A stretch of DNA of 64,000 nucleotides, from positions 2,480,001-2,544,000 of the forward strand of contig NZ_CP023406.1 of NCBI RefSeq assembly GCF_002327105.1, in the 5' to 3' direction. How positions within the stretch are numbered: position 1 is the first letter of the stretch; every line of letters starts with the position of its first letter. The stretch comes from Luteimonas chenhongjianii. Lineage in GTDB: Bacteria; Pseudomonadota; Gammaproteobacteria; Xanthomonadales; Xanthomonadaceae. The notes beneath the pieces are model-generated. The model ran no database searches, was not told where the DNA came from, and was given only the letters and a program-made list of their open reading frames with translations. The position numbers and the translations under genes were made by a program. This document shows, in pieces, positions 13,848 to 23,445 of the stretch.

Positions 13848-13886
13848 GCCGCCCCGACGGGGCGGCCTTGGTGGCTTGCAGCCACC
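13848..13886 (-). promoter_or_regulatory. Two hairpins in the lon 5' leader
   Basis: Between the heat-shock-like promoter and the lon start there are two stems: GGTGGC/GCCACC at 13870-13886 and GCCGCCCC/GGGGCGGC at 13848-13866. The second ends about 12 bases before the AGGAAGG. They leave the ribosome site unpaired in the simplest fold, so any regulatory role is inference. Confidence 0.45.
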
Positions 13887-13896
13887 CTGGCATCGT

Positions 13897-13925
13897 TTAT
13901 GGGGCGCCGCTGGACAGGATGCAAG
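13897..13925 (-). promoter_or_regulatory. Sigma-32-like heat-shock promoter of lon
   Basis: On the minus strand CTTGCAT (13925-13919), a 14-base spacer, then CCCCATAA (13904-13897). The E. coli sigma-32 consensus is CTTGAAA, 11-16 bases, CCCCATNT. The site lies between the clpX terminator and the lon start, as expected for a separately heat-induced lon. Confidence 0.75.
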
Positions 13926-13954
13926 CGCCTCCCGCGTGACGCGGATACGAAAAA

Positions 13955-13979
13955 CGCCGCGTGCCTGGGGCACGCGGCG
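13955..13979 (-). terminator. Rho-independent terminator of clpX
   Basis: An 11-bp GC stem (CGCCGCGTGCC / GGCACGCGGCG) with a 3-base loop. On the minus strand it is followed by TTTTTCG, about 70 bases after the clpX stop. It separates clpX from lon transcription. Confidence 0.88.
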
Positions 13980-14049
13980 CTTCGTGGCGCGGCTGGTGTC
14001 TTCCCAGCCTGAATGACGCGACATCGGAACGTATCGTTCCGACCCCGTA

Positions 14050-15336
<1,287 letters not shown>

Positions 15337-15448
15337 GCCTTGGCCAAATCTGTATTTCGGTTTCGTTTCGAGAATAGCACAGCGTCCGGCGCGCCTTGTC
15401 GGGCGCCGGCGCTATGCATATGCCTGATGAATCAAGCGCTTGGCTGAT

Positions 15449-16075
15449 TCACCCGGCGGTAATGGTCTCGTCGGGGCGACGCTCGAGCACCTGGTCGACC
15501 AGCCCGTACTCACGCGCGGCGTGGGCACTCTTGAAGTTGTCGCGCTCGGTGTCGCGGGCGATCGTCTCGAACGGCTGGCCGGTGTGATGGGCCATGATCT
15601 CGTTCAGGCGCTGCTTCATCGACAGGATTTCCTTCGCGTGGATATCGATGTCGGTCGCCTGCCCCTGGAAGCCGCCGAGCGGCTGGTGGATCATCACGCG
15701 GGAGTTCGGCAGCGCATAGCGCTTGCCTGCCGCGCCCGCCGAGAGCAGCAGCGCGCCCATGCTGGCCGCCTGGCCGATGCAGATCGTGCTGACGTCCGGC
15801 TTGATGAACTGCATGGTGTCGTAGATGGCCATGCCTGCGGTGACGATGCCGCCCGGCGAGTTGATATAGAGGTTGATGTCCTTCTCGGGGTTTTCCGCCT
15901 CGAGGAACAGCAACTGGGCGACGATCACGTTCGCCATGTGGTCGTCGATGCCGCCCACGAGAAAGATCACGCGTTCCTTCAACAGGCGCGAATAGATGTC
16001 GTACGCGCGTTCGCCGCGGCTGGTCTGCTCGACCACCATCGGCACCATGTTGAGGGCCTTCGTTTCGATACTCAT
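15449..16075 (-). CDS. clpP: ATP-dependent Clp protease proteolytic subunit ClpP
   Basis: A self-compartmentalised serine peptidase. It has 208 residues from the ATG at 16075; a GTG immediately upstream is an alternative start. The catalytic Ser is in [14 protein letters not shown] and the His in [10 protein letters not shown], with the Asp further on in the RDTERDN region. The NSPGG oxyanion loop is intact. Upstream residues [22 protein letters not shown] are the short propeptide and N-terminal loop. It lies 59 bases after tig and is probably co-transcribed with it. A GAATCA/TGATTC hairpin follows the stop (about 15427-15448). Confidence 0.98.
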   Translation of the reverse strand: MSIETKALNMVPMVVEQTSRGERAYDIYSRLLKERVIFLVGGIDDHMANVIVAQLLFLEAENPEKDINLYINSPGGIVTAGMAIYDTMQFIKPDVSTICIGQAASMGALLLSAGAAGKRYALPNSRVMIHQPLGGFQGQATDIDIHAKEILSMKQRLNEIMAHHTGQPFETIARDTERDNFKSAHAAREYGLVDQVLERRPDETITAG

Positions 16076-16134
16076 CACTCAATCCCCGTCTGTGGAGCGT
16101 CCGGCCCCGAAGGACCGGACAGATTGGACTCCGA

Positions 16135-17442
16135 TCAGCCCTGCGGGCTGACCGCGTCCTGGAAGCTCAGCGGCTGCTCCGTGTGCTGGGCGCGCTCGGC
16201 GATCCAGTCGATCACCTGCTCCTCCATCACGCGGTTCTGCAGCCCCGACATCAGCTGGGGGTCGTTGCGGTACATCTCAATGACCTGCTGCGGCTCTTCG
16301 TAGGTCGAAGCGATCAGGCGCATGGTTTCGTTCACGCGCTTGGGGTCGAGCCTGAGCTGGTTGCGACGGGCGACCTCGCCGACCAGCAGGCCGACGAGCA
16401 CGCGCTTGCGCGCCGGTTCCAGGAACTCGGTGTGCGCGTCCTCGGCAACGTTCGGATTCTGGCCGTTGCGCCGCGCCTGCTCGACCATCTGGCGCAGCAG
16501 GGACCGGGCTTCCGATTCCACCAGCTTCGGCGGCAGTTCCACGTGCGCGAACGCGGCGACCAGCTGTTCGCCGACCTCGCGGCGCAGGCGGCTCATCAGC
16601 GCCCCCTTGAGCTCACGCTCCAGGTTGGCGCGGATCTCAGCGCGGAACTGCGCCATTTCGCCGCTCTTGACGCCGAAGCTGCGGATGAACGCGCCGTCGA
16701 CCTCGGGGAGCTGCTGCTCGGAGACCTGCTCGATCTTCAGATGGACCTGGGCCTGCTTGCCGGCCAGCTGCGGCACGCGCCAGTCGGCCGGGAACGTCAC
16801 GTCGACCGTCTTTTCATCGCCCTTGGCCATCCCGACCAGTGCGTCCTCGATCTCGGAATACATCGCGCCCGAGCCCAGCACGGTCACGCCGCGCTCGGCG
16901 CCCTCGGCCGGCAGGCGCTCGTCGCCGATCTGCGACCAGGTCTCCACGTCGACGGCGTCGCCCTTCTGCGCGCCACGCGTCACTGCGCTCCAGCTGCGGC
17001 GCTGCAGCCGCAGGTTCTCGATCATGCGGTCGATGTCGTCCTCGGCAACGTCGGCCGTATGACGCACCACTTCCAGCTTCTCCAGCTCGATCGTGCCGAA
17101 GTCGGGCACGATCTCGAAGGTCGCGGTGAAGGCCAGCTCACCCTCGCCGGCCTCGCCTTCGGGCATGATCCGCGGCGCGCCGGCGATCTGCAGCTCGTTC
17201 TCGCGCACGGCCTGATCGAAGCCTTCACGCAGCAGACGATCGAGTTCCTCGGCACGGACCTGCTCGCCGAAGCGCTGCTCGACGACCTTGGCCGGAACCT
17301 TGCCGGGACGGAAGCCCTTGAGGCGGGTGGTCCGCGCGATCTCGCGCAGACGGCCACCGACCTGGGTATCCAGGCGTTCGGATGGCACACGGAACGTCAT
17401 CTTGCGTTCCAGGCTGCCCAGCGATTCGACCGAAACTTGCAT
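16135..17442 (-). CDS. tig: Trigger factor (ribosome-associated chaperone, PPIase)
   Basis: The ribosome-bound chaperone and prolyl isomerase that meets nascent chains. It has 435 residues. The N-terminal ribosome-binding domain contains the signature [17 protein letters not shown]. An FKBP-type PPIase domain follows (about residues 150-245), then a long helical C-terminal chaperone domain. The ATG at 17442 has AGGAG 5 bases upstream. The frame is open further upstream (to 17685), but the added residues are unlike trigger factor. First gene of tig-clpP-clpX. Confidence 0.97.
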   Translation of the reverse strand: MQVSVESLGSLERKMTFRVPSERLDTQVGGRLREIARTTRLKGFRPGKVPAKVVEQRFGEQVRAEELDRLLREGFDQAVRENELQIAGAPRIMPEGEAGEGELAFTATFEIVPDFGTIELEKLEVVRHTADVAEDDIDRMIENLRLQRRSWSAVTRGAQKGDAVDVETWSQIGDERLPAEGAERGVTVLGSGAMYSEIEDALVGMAKGDEKTVDVTFPADWRVPQLAGKQAQVHLKIEQVSEQQLPEVDGAFIRSFGVKSGEMAQFRAEIRANLERELKGALMSRLRREVGEQLVAAFAHVELPPKLVESEARSLLRQMVEQARRNGQNPNVAEDAHTEFLEPARKRVLVGLLVGEVARRNQLRLDPKRVNETMRLIASTYEEPQQVIEMYRNDPQLMSGLQNRVMEEQVIDWIAERAQHTEQPLSFQDAVSPQG

Positions 17443-17850
17443 ATCCACTCCTGCGCTCGCGGACCAGGCCGCGCGACATCTGTCTTGTTGGGAATTGGTT
17501 GTGTCTGCCGACGCCGGCCCTGGCGAGGCGCGGGCGACGGAACGGCGTAGTTTGGCCGATTCGGCCCACCACCGCCACCGCTGTAGGCAACCGCCCCCAT
17601 CCGCCGTTGAGCCGGTGCGGATACGCGCGACGGCGCCAACGCCGGGAGAACCGTGTCCGGCTGCCCTCAACCCGTCTCGACGCACCCCGGAGCGTGAGCC
17701 AGCCCTGGATCGCCGCCGCCCCTAGCTGGGCCGCGGTGCCACGTCGGCCAGCTCGCGGCACGGACATCCACTCGCCCGCCCTGCGCTGCCCGGCGCAGCG
17801 GCCGCAACCGATACCGGCACGGCGAATGCGAAGCGCGCCGAAACGAAAAA
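17443..17850. other. Spacer upstream of tig
   Basis: About 400 bases with no credible gene. It must hold the tig promoter, but I found no close match to either the sigma-70 or sigma-32 consensus. Confidence 0.45.
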
Positions 17851-17868
17851 AGGCGCCCGCGGGCGCCC
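17851..17868 (-). terminator. Rho-independent terminator after the BI-1 family gene
   Basis: The near-palindrome AGGCGCCCGCGGGCGCCC forms a short GC stem. On the minus strand it is followed by TTTTTTCG, 25 bases after the stop codon of the upstream gene. Confidence 0.85.
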
Positions 17869-17893
17869 TTCTTCGATACGGAAGCGGGTCGAC

Positions 17894-18655
17894 TCAGCGC
17901 TGCTGCAGCTTCGAGAGCAGGCGCAGGAACTCGATGTACAGCCACACCAGCGTGACCATCAGGCCGAATGCGCCGTACCACTCCATGTACTTCGGCGCGC
18001 CCTGCTCGACGCCGGTTTCAATGAAATCGAAATCCAGCACGAGGTTCAACGCCGCGATGACGATCACGAACAGGCTGAAGCCGATGCCGACCAGGCCCGA
18101 CTCGTGGATCAAGGGAATCTGGACGCCGAACAGGCCCAGCACGATCGTTGCCAGGTACACCAGCGCAATGCCGCCGGTCGCTGCGACGACACCGAGCTTG
18201 AAGTTCTCGGTGGCCTTGACCAGGCCCGTGCGATACGCGAACAGCAGCGCGAACAGTGTTCCGAAGGTCAGCATCACCGCCTGCAGCACGATGCCTTCGT
18301 ACATGAAGTTGTACATCGCCGAGATCGCGCCGAGGAAGAAGCCTTCCACCAGCGCATAAGCCGGCGCGGTCACCGGCGCCCACTCCTTCTTGAAGACCGT
18401 GACCATCGCCAGTACGAAACCGCCGATCAGACCACCCCACATGTAGATGCCGAAACCCGGCTGCGGACGGCCATCCGTGCCGAACTCGACCTGTGACCAG
18501 GCGAACGCCGCCGTGAGCACGGTCAACAACAGCAGGAAGCCGGTCTTGTTGACGGTGCCATTGAGGGTCATCGCCTCGCCGTCGCGCGAAACGACGCTTC
18601 CGCTGGCGAGGTCGAGGAACGTGGATTCCTTGAGTGCAGGATTGCCGCTGCGCAT
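17894..18655 (-). CDS. Bax inhibitor-1/YccA family membrane protein
   Basis: A 253-residue protein with seven predicted membrane helices. The start MRSGNPALKESTF is typical of one bacterial branch of the BI-1 (TMBIM) family. The conserved FFLGAISAMYNF segment and the charged end of the last helices (DFDFIETGVEQGAPKYMEW) fit the fold, in which acidic residues govern a cation (Ca2+) leak in BsYetJ-like members. The physiological role here is unknown; E. coli YccA modulates FtsH. The ATG at 18655 has AGGGG 8 bases upstream. Upstream sequence in the same frame is only the antisense of a tRNA gene. Confidence 0.9.
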   Translation of the reverse strand: MRSGNPALKESTFLDLASGSVVSRDGEAMTLNGTVNKTGFLLLLTVLTAAFAWSQVEFGTDGRPQPGFGIYMWGGLIGGFVLAMVTVFKKEWAPVTAPAYALVEGFFLGAISAMYNFMYEGIVLQAVMLTFGTLFALLFAYRTGLVKATENFKLGVVAATGGIALVYLATIVLGLFGVQIPLIHESGLVGIGFSLFVIVIAALNLVLDFDFIETGVEQGAPKYMEWYGAFGLMVTLVWLYIEFLRLLSKLQQR

Positions 18656-18727
18656 GATTTTCGCCCCTGTCAGTCCGTGGATTTGTATGACTGGGAGGAT
18701 ACACGCCGTCTCAGGTGCATCACTGCA

Positions 18728-18755
18728 TTGACAGCGCTGAAGACGGCCGTACAAT
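18728..18755 (+). promoter_or_regulatory. Near-consensus sigma-70 promoter of the tRNA cluster
   Basis: TTGACA at 18728-18733, a 16-base spacer, then TACAAT at 18750-18755, 56 bases upstream of tRNA-Pro. This is the best match to the housekeeping consensus that I noticed in the window, as expected for stable RNA. Confidence 0.85.
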
Positions 18756-18811
18756 TGCGCCCTTCGTACGGCCCTGGCCGTGTCGGGATCAGGTTTGACC
18801 GCTTGTTCCGG

Positions 18812-18888
18812 CGGGGTATAGCGCAGTCTGGTAGCGCGCCTGCTTTGGGAGCAGGATGTCGGGGGTTCGAATCCCTCTACCCCGACCA
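18812..18888 (+). tRNA. tRNA-Pro (anticodon TGG)
   Basis: 77 bases with an encoded CCA. The acceptor stem CGGGGTA pairs with TACCCCG. The anticodon loop TTTGGGA gives TGG, and the T-loop is GTTCGAATC. Confidence 0.98.
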
Positions 18889-18923
18889 CCGGGCACCAGT
18901 CGCGTTTATCATTCGACGCACTG

Positions 18924-19000
18924 GCGCCCGTAGCTCAACCGGATAGAGCACCGACCTTCTAAGTCGGGGGTTACAGGTTCGATTCCTGTCGGGCGCGCCA
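18924..19000 (+). tRNA. tRNA-Arg (anticodon TCT)
   Basis: 77 bases with an encoded CCA. The acceptor stem GCGCCCG pairs with CGGGCGC. The loop CTTCTAA in stem CCGAC/GTCGG gives anticodon TCT. Confidence 0.98.
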
Positions 19001-19030
19001 GTGCCGGCGGTACGAAACGAGTTTTACTGT

Positions 19031-19108
<78 letters not shown>

Positions 19109-19139
19109 TAGTTTCATCGGGTGACACACCAGAAAGGTG

Positions 19140-19169
19140 TTGCCCAGGCGCGCAAAGTCACAGTACAAT
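19140..19169 (+). promoter_or_regulatory. Possible internal promoter before tRNA-Lys
   Basis: TTGCCC (19140-19145), an 18-base spacer, TACAAT (19164-19169), 17 bases before tRNA-Lys. The -35 is weak and the spacing is long, so this may only supplement read-through from the cluster promoter. Confidence 0.45.
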
Positions 19170-19185
19170 GCGCGCCCGCTTCATC

Positions 19186-19261
19186 GGGCCGTTAGCTCAG
19201 TTGGTAGAGCAGTTGACTCTTAATCAATAGGTCCAAGGTTCGAATCCTTGACGGCCCACCA
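19186..19261 (+). tRNA. tRNA-Lys (anticodon CTT)
   Basis: 76 bases with an encoded CCA. The acceptor GGGCCGT pairs with ACGGCCC. The loop CTCTTAA gives anticodon CTT. Confidence 0.98.
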
Positions 19262-19273
19262 GTTAGACGAAAG

Positions 19274-19297
19274 CGCCCGGCATTGCCGGGCGTTTTT
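19274..19297 (+). terminator. Rho-independent terminator after tRNA-Lys
   Basis: Stem CGCCCGGC/GCCGGGCG with an ATT loop, followed by TTTTT. It ends the Pro-Arg-His-Lys transcript, so tRNA-Leu must be expressed separately. Confidence 0.93.
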
Positions 19298-19490
19298 CGT
19301 TGCGGGCGATGCCGCGCATCGCACCCGGCCCATGGCGACGACCGCGGCCCGCCTGCCGTTGGCGGAGGGCCTCGCCCCCTCCCCGGCAATGATCCGCAGC
19401 CCCGCTCCGGGAGGCGCCCTTGCGGGGCGAGGTGTCCAAGAACCGCGGCGATCGACTACCATGCCGCGGCCCGGCGCACCCGGGCACGAT

Positions 19491-19575
<85 letters not shown>

Positions 19576-19680
19576 GTCGGGTGAATCGCATACGCTGCCC
19601 GCCTGCCTGTGGTCCCACGCAGGCGCGCTACGACAGCTTCTCGCCGGCCGTTGCACGCAGATCCCGTGCCACCCCTTTCG

Positions 19681-19839
19681 GGCGGGACCGCCCTCGTCAC
19701 GGCCAGCCGCGGTATCGGCGCGGCGTTCGGCCACACCGTGGCCGCGCAGGGCACGACCGTGATTGCTATCGCGATCCCCGAAGCGGGTAAATCGAGGATC
19801 GGCGAGCGGCTCGCCGGCCAGGACGGTCACGGACGCATG
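19681..19839 (+). pseudogene. Decayed FabG-like short-chain dehydrogenase fragment
   Basis: About 53 codons read TALVTASRGIGAAFGHTVAA, then VIAIAIPEAGKSRIGERLAG and DGHGR. This is recognisably the N-terminal Rossmann part of 3-oxoacyl-ACP reductase FabG (family pattern LVTGASRGIG, VIGTATSEAG, ISxxLG). The nucleotide-binding TGASRGIG has lost one Gly, there is no proper start, and similarity stops well before the NNAG and YxxxK active-site motifs. It lies about 110 bases after tRNA-Leu. It is a relic, not a working gene. Confidence 0.6.
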
Positions 19840-19972
19840 CCGGGCCGACTTCCCTCGCGGCGCCCGGCGGGATCGCGCCGGGAGAACCAGTCACGAGAAA
19901 TGCCTGGGAAACGTCACTGACCACGGTGGTGGCGCCCGACGGCGGCGTTGCGGCGCGGGGCGCCCCTGCCCG

Positions 19973-21304
19973 TCAGGCCCGCGGGGTGGGCGTCGCCGGC
20001 GGCCGGGCACGCCTGCCGCGCGGCCACAGCAACATCCCGACGGTCACCAGGCCGAGAATCCAGCAGTAATGGACGCTGCCGGCGAGCACCAGCGGCGACA
20101 CCGACGCGAGCGACGCGGCCAGCAGGATCTGTGCGCCGTAGGGCAGTACGCCCTGTGCGATGCAGGCGAAGATGTCGAGCATGCTCGCGGCGCGGCGCGG
20201 GCTCACGCCGTGCTTTTCGGCGATATCGCGGGCGACACTGCCGCTGACCAGGATGGCGACGGTGTTGTTGGCGGTGAACACGTCCGCGACGGTCGACAGA
20301 GCAGCGATGCTGAATTCCCCCGCCCGGGGTCCGCGCCTGCCGCGGACGAAGCCGGCGATCCGCTGCGCCAGCCAGTCCAGGCCGCCGCTGGCCTTGGTCA
20401 ATGCCCCGAGCCCGCCGATCAGCAGCGACAGCAGCAGGATCTCCACCATGCCTTCGAAGCCACTCCAGACGTCCCCGACGAACGGCACCACGCCGTAATC
20501 CTCGGCAAACACGATGCCGAAGCCCCCGGCCAGCACGATGCCGGTCCCCAGAACGACCCGCACGTCCACGCCAGCCAGCGCCATCGCCAGTACCACGCCA
20601 TACGGCAGGACCAGCCACGGCGAGTCAGTGCTGCCGATCTCCACCGGCGCCGATCCGCCGGACAACGCAAGCACCACCACGGTGGCGATGGACGCAGGCA
20701 GCGCGAACTTCAGGTTCTCGCGGAACTTGTCGCGTATCTGCGCGCCCTGGGTGCGGGTGGCGGCGATGGTCGTATCGGAGATCACCGACAGGTTGTCGCC
20801 GAACATCGCGCCGCCGATGACGGCACCAACGACCAGTGCAGTGTCGAGGCCGGAAGCGTCGGCGACACCGAGCGCGATGGGGATCACGGCCGCGATCGTG
20901 CCCATCGACGAGCCGATCGCCAGCGCGATCAGCGCAGACAGTACGAACAATCCCGGCAGCACCATCGACACCGGGATTACCGACAGGCCGATCGACACCA
21001 CTGCATCCACCGCCCCGATCGCACTGGATACGTAGGCGAACGCGCCTGCCAGCAGGAAGATCAGGCACATCAGCACGATGTCCGGATCGCCCATCCCGCG
21101 CAGCAGGATGTCGCCCGCCGCCAGGCCCTTGCGGTGCGCCAGCCATACCGCCAGCGCCAGCGAAGGCAGGATGGCCACCGGCGCGCGCAGCTGATAGAAG
21201 CCCATCGGCTCGCCCTGCGCGGTGAAGTACAGCCCGGCGCCGAAGAACAGCGCGAGGAACAGCAACAGGGGCGTCAGCGCGAGCGCGCTGGGGCGGACGG
21301 TCAT
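19973..21304 (-). CDS. NhaC-family Na+/H+ antiporter
   Basis: A 443-residue integral membrane protein with about 11-12 hydrophobic segments, expected to exchange Na+ for H+ at the inner membrane. Family features are the IGSSMGTIAAVIPIAL stretch, the GAVIGGAMFGDNLSVISDTT motif typical of NhaC-type transporters, and a later repeat-like VFTANNTVAILVSGSVA. Malate/lactate-type exchange, as for MleN, cannot be excluded. The C-terminal tail is Arg/Pro-rich. An icd terminator lies upstream, so it is probably transcribed alone. Confidence 0.85.
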   Translation of the reverse strand: MTVRPSALALTPLLLFLALFFGAGLYFTAQGEPMGFYQLRAPVAILPSLALAVWLAHRKGLAAGDILLRGMGDPDIVLMCLIFLLAGAFAYVSSAIGAVDAVVSIGLSVIPVSMVLPGLFVLSALIALAIGSSMGTIAAVIPIALGVADASGLDTALVVGAVIGGAMFGDNLSVISDTTIAATRTQGAQIRDKFRENLKFALPASIATVVVLALSGGSAPVEIGSTDSPWLVLPYGVVLAMALAGVDVRVVLGTGIVLAGGFGIVFAEDYGVVPFVGDVWSGFEGMVEILLLSLLIGGLGALTKASGGLDWLAQRIAGFVRGRRGPRAGEFSIAALSTVADVFTANNTVAILVSGSVARDIAEKHGVSPRRAASMLDIFACIAQGVLPYGAQILLAASLASVSPLVLAGSVHYCWILGLVTVGMLLWPRGRRARPPATPTPRA

Positions 21305-21388
21305 GGATCGGCAGTCTCGAAACGGAGGCGCATTGTGCGCACTAACCCTGCGTGGATCACCATGACGCGCGGGATGCTCGCATACGAA

Positions 21389-21414
21389 AAACGGGACGCC
21401 GAAGCGTCCCGTTT
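21389..21414 (-). terminator. Rho-independent terminator of icd
   Basis: An 11-bp stem AAACGGGACGC/GCGTCCCGTTT with a 4-base loop. On the minus strand it continues into TTTTTCG, about 40 bases after the icd stop. Confidence 0.9.
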
Positions 21415-21453
21415 CTCATCCCACCGCGTCCGCGCAGCTGTGCGGACGCACAA

Positions 21454-22461
21454 TCAAAGCCGCGCGGCGATGGCCTTGGCGAAGGCCATGGTGTTGCCGG
21501 TGCCGCCGAGGTCGGGCGTCACGCCGTCCTTGGCCTCGAGCGTGGCAACGATCGCCTTGCGCAGGCGCTCGGCCTGCTCGGGCATCGCCAGATGGTCGAG
21601 CATCTGCGCAGCCGCCAGCAGCAGCGCGCAGGGGTTGGCCACGCCCTTGCCGGCGATGTCCGGCGCCGAGCCGTGCACCGCCTCGAAGATCGCCGCGTCG
21701 GCACCGATGTTCGCGCCCGGCGCCAGGCCCAGGCCGCCGACGAGGCCGGCGCACAGGTCGGAGATGATGTCGCCGAACAGATTCGTCGTCACGATGATGT
21801 CGAACTGCTCGGGCCGCATCACCAGCTGCATGCAGGTGTTGTCGACGATCATCTCGTTGGCTTCAATGTCCGGATACTCGGCCGCCACTTCGCGCGCGAC
21901 CTTCAGGAACAGGCCCGAGGTGCTCTTGAGGATGTTGGCCTTGTGGACGATCGTGACTTTCTTGCGACCGGTGTTGCGCGCCAGCTCGAACGCGTAGCGC
22001 ACGATGCGGTCCGAACCCTTCCGGGTGATGCGGGTGATCGACACGGCGGTCTCGCCGTCGGCCGACACTTCCTGGCCCTCACTGATGTACGAGCCTTCGG
22101 TGTTCTCGCGGATCGTGATCAGGTTGACGCCGTCGGCGAAGCGCGAGCGCGTGTTCGGGAACGAGGTCGCCGGTCGCACGTTGGCGTAGAGGTCGAACTG
22201 GCGACGCAGTTCCACGTTGATCGAGCTGAAGCCGCCGCCGACCGGGGTGGTGAGCGGGCTCTTGAGCGCGATCCTGTTGCGACGGATGGATTCGAGCGTC
22301 GCGGCCGGCAACAGCTCGCCGTGCTTCTCGAGCGCCATCAGGCCGGCATCGGCATCCTCATAGCTCAGGCCAAGCTGCATCGCGTCGAGCACGTGCAGGG
22401 TGGCGTCCATGATCTCGGGGCCGATGCCGTCGCCGCGGATGACGGTAATCGTGTGCGTCAT
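21454..22461 (-). CDS. icd: NAD-type isocitrate dehydrogenase (IDH/IMDH family)
   Basis: A 335-residue enzyme of the isocitrate/isopropylmalate dehydrogenase family, oxidatively decarboxylating isocitrate to 2-oxoglutarate in the TCA cycle. It starts MTHTITVIRGDGIGPEI. The metal/substrate signature NLFGDIISDLCAGLVGGLGL and the nucleotide-binding HGSAPDIAGKGVANP are clear. The short length and sequence match the NAD-linked enzyme of xanthomonads and not the 415-residue NADP enzyme of E. coli; homoisocitrate or isopropylmalate specificity is less likely. The ATG at 22461 lacks a visible ribosome binding site. Confidence 0.9.
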   Translation of the reverse strand: MTHTITVIRGDGIGPEIMDATLHVLDAMQLGLSYEDADAGLMALEKHGELLPAATLESIRRNRIALKSPLTTPVGGGFSSINVELRRQFDLYANVRPATSFPNTRSRFADGVNLITIRENTEGSYISEGQEVSADGETAVSITRITRKGSDRIVRYAFELARNTGRKKVTIVHKANILKSTSGLFLKVAREVAAEYPDIEANEMIVDNTCMQLVMRPEQFDIIVTTNLFGDIISDLCAGLVGGLGLAPGANIGADAAIFEAVHGSAPDIAGKGVANPCALLLAAAQMLDHLAMPEQAERLRKAIVATLEAKDGVTPDLGGTGNTMAFAKAIAARL

Positions 22462-22600
22462 GTAAGGGGGGTCCGTGCGCAGGGACGCCGCGCTGCGCGC
22501 GACGTCGGGTGAATGGAAAACCCGCCCATTATGCCCGACCCCGGCAGGCCCACCCAAACCGCGCCTTAGCCGGGATCCGGATCGGGTGGCGCCGTCAGGG

Positions 22601-22993
22601 TCAGTCGTGCGCGTGACCGGCGGGCGCAGCCGCCTCGCCCTGCTCGAGCCGGTCGAGGAAATCGACCGCACGGCGCAGGTGGGGAATGACGATGCTGCCG
22701 CCCACCACCAGGCCTACAGAAAAGGTTTCGAACAGCTCCTCACGGGTCGCCCCCGCTTCCTTGCACTGGGCGACGTGATAGCTGATGCAGTCATCGCAGC
22801 GCAGCACCAGCGAGGCCACCAGGCCGAGCAATTCCTTGGTCTTGAGATCAAGCGCGCCGGCCTGGTAGGTCTGGGTATCCAGCGCGAAGAAGCGGCGGAC
22901 CACCTGGTTGGGCTCGGCAAGGATGCGCTCGTTCATGCGCTTGCGGAACTGGGTGAATTCCGCGATGCGCTCGTCCTCGGAACCTGCGCTCAC
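22601..22993 (-). CDS. AhpD-like carboxymuconolactone decarboxylase family protein
   Basis: A 130-residue protein with the AhpD-type active-site pattern RCDDCISYHVAQC (CxxC plus a His four residues on). This suggests a thiol peroxidase/disulfide reductase activity and not decarboxylation. The C-terminus is His-rich (AGHAHD). The GTG start at 22993 overlaps the TGA of the glutaredoxin gene (GTGA), so it is translationally coupled to a partner of the same chemistry. The electron donor is unknown. Confidence 0.88.
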   Translation of the reverse strand: MSAGSEDERIAEFTQFRKRMNERILAEPNQVVRRFFALDTQTYQAGALDLKTKELLGLVASLVLRCDDCISYHVAQCKEAGATREELFETFSVGLVVGGSIVIPHLRRAVDFLDRLEQGEAAAPAGHAHD

Positions 22994-23289
22994 GAAGCAG
23001 CGCCCTCGACCAGCGGCAGGAAACCACCCTTGCGGTGCAGCGCCATCATGTCGTCGTAGCCGCCGACGTGGGTGTCGCCGACAAAGATCTGCGGCACGCT
23101 GGTGCGCCCGGCGCGCTCGACCATGCGCTGGCGCTCGGCGAAATCGAGATCCACCCGCACTTCCCGCCAGTCGAGGCCCTGGCTCTTGAGGAAGGTCTTG
23201 GCGGCGACGCAGAAGCCGCAGATCGCACTGGTGTACATGACGATTTCGGGCGTGGAACGCGGCTCGGTCGGGGCGTTTTCGGTGGTCAA
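22990..23289 (-). CDS. grxC: Monothiol/dithiol-type glutaredoxin
   Basis: A 99-residue thioredoxin-fold protein reduced by glutathione. The active site is CGFC in YTSAICGFCVAAKTFLKS, unusual against the common CPYC. The cis-Pro loop TSVPQIFVGD and GGYDDMMAL glutathione-binding motif are intact. I place the start at a TTG (23289) because AGGAG stands 6 bases upstream; no ATG nearby has a ribosome site. A later ATG would cut into the first strand. It is coupled to the AhpD-like gene by a 4-base overlap. Confidence 0.9.
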   Translation of the reverse strand: MTTENAPTEPRSTPEIVMYTSAICGFCVAAKTFLKSQGLDWREVRVDLDFAERQRMVERAGRTSVPQIFVGDTHVGGYDDMMALHRKGGFLPLVEGAAS

Positions 23290-23445
23290 GATGGTCTCCT
23301 GAAACTTCGGCGGCAGATGCGGGTCAGATGGGGGCGTGCGCCGTGGTTTTCCATGCCCGGGCGCGGGCCACACACTTAACATGGCATTCATGCCCTCGCC
23401 GTCAACGGGCTGCATGCTGCTCCTCCGCCTTCACGAAGGGTCCCG

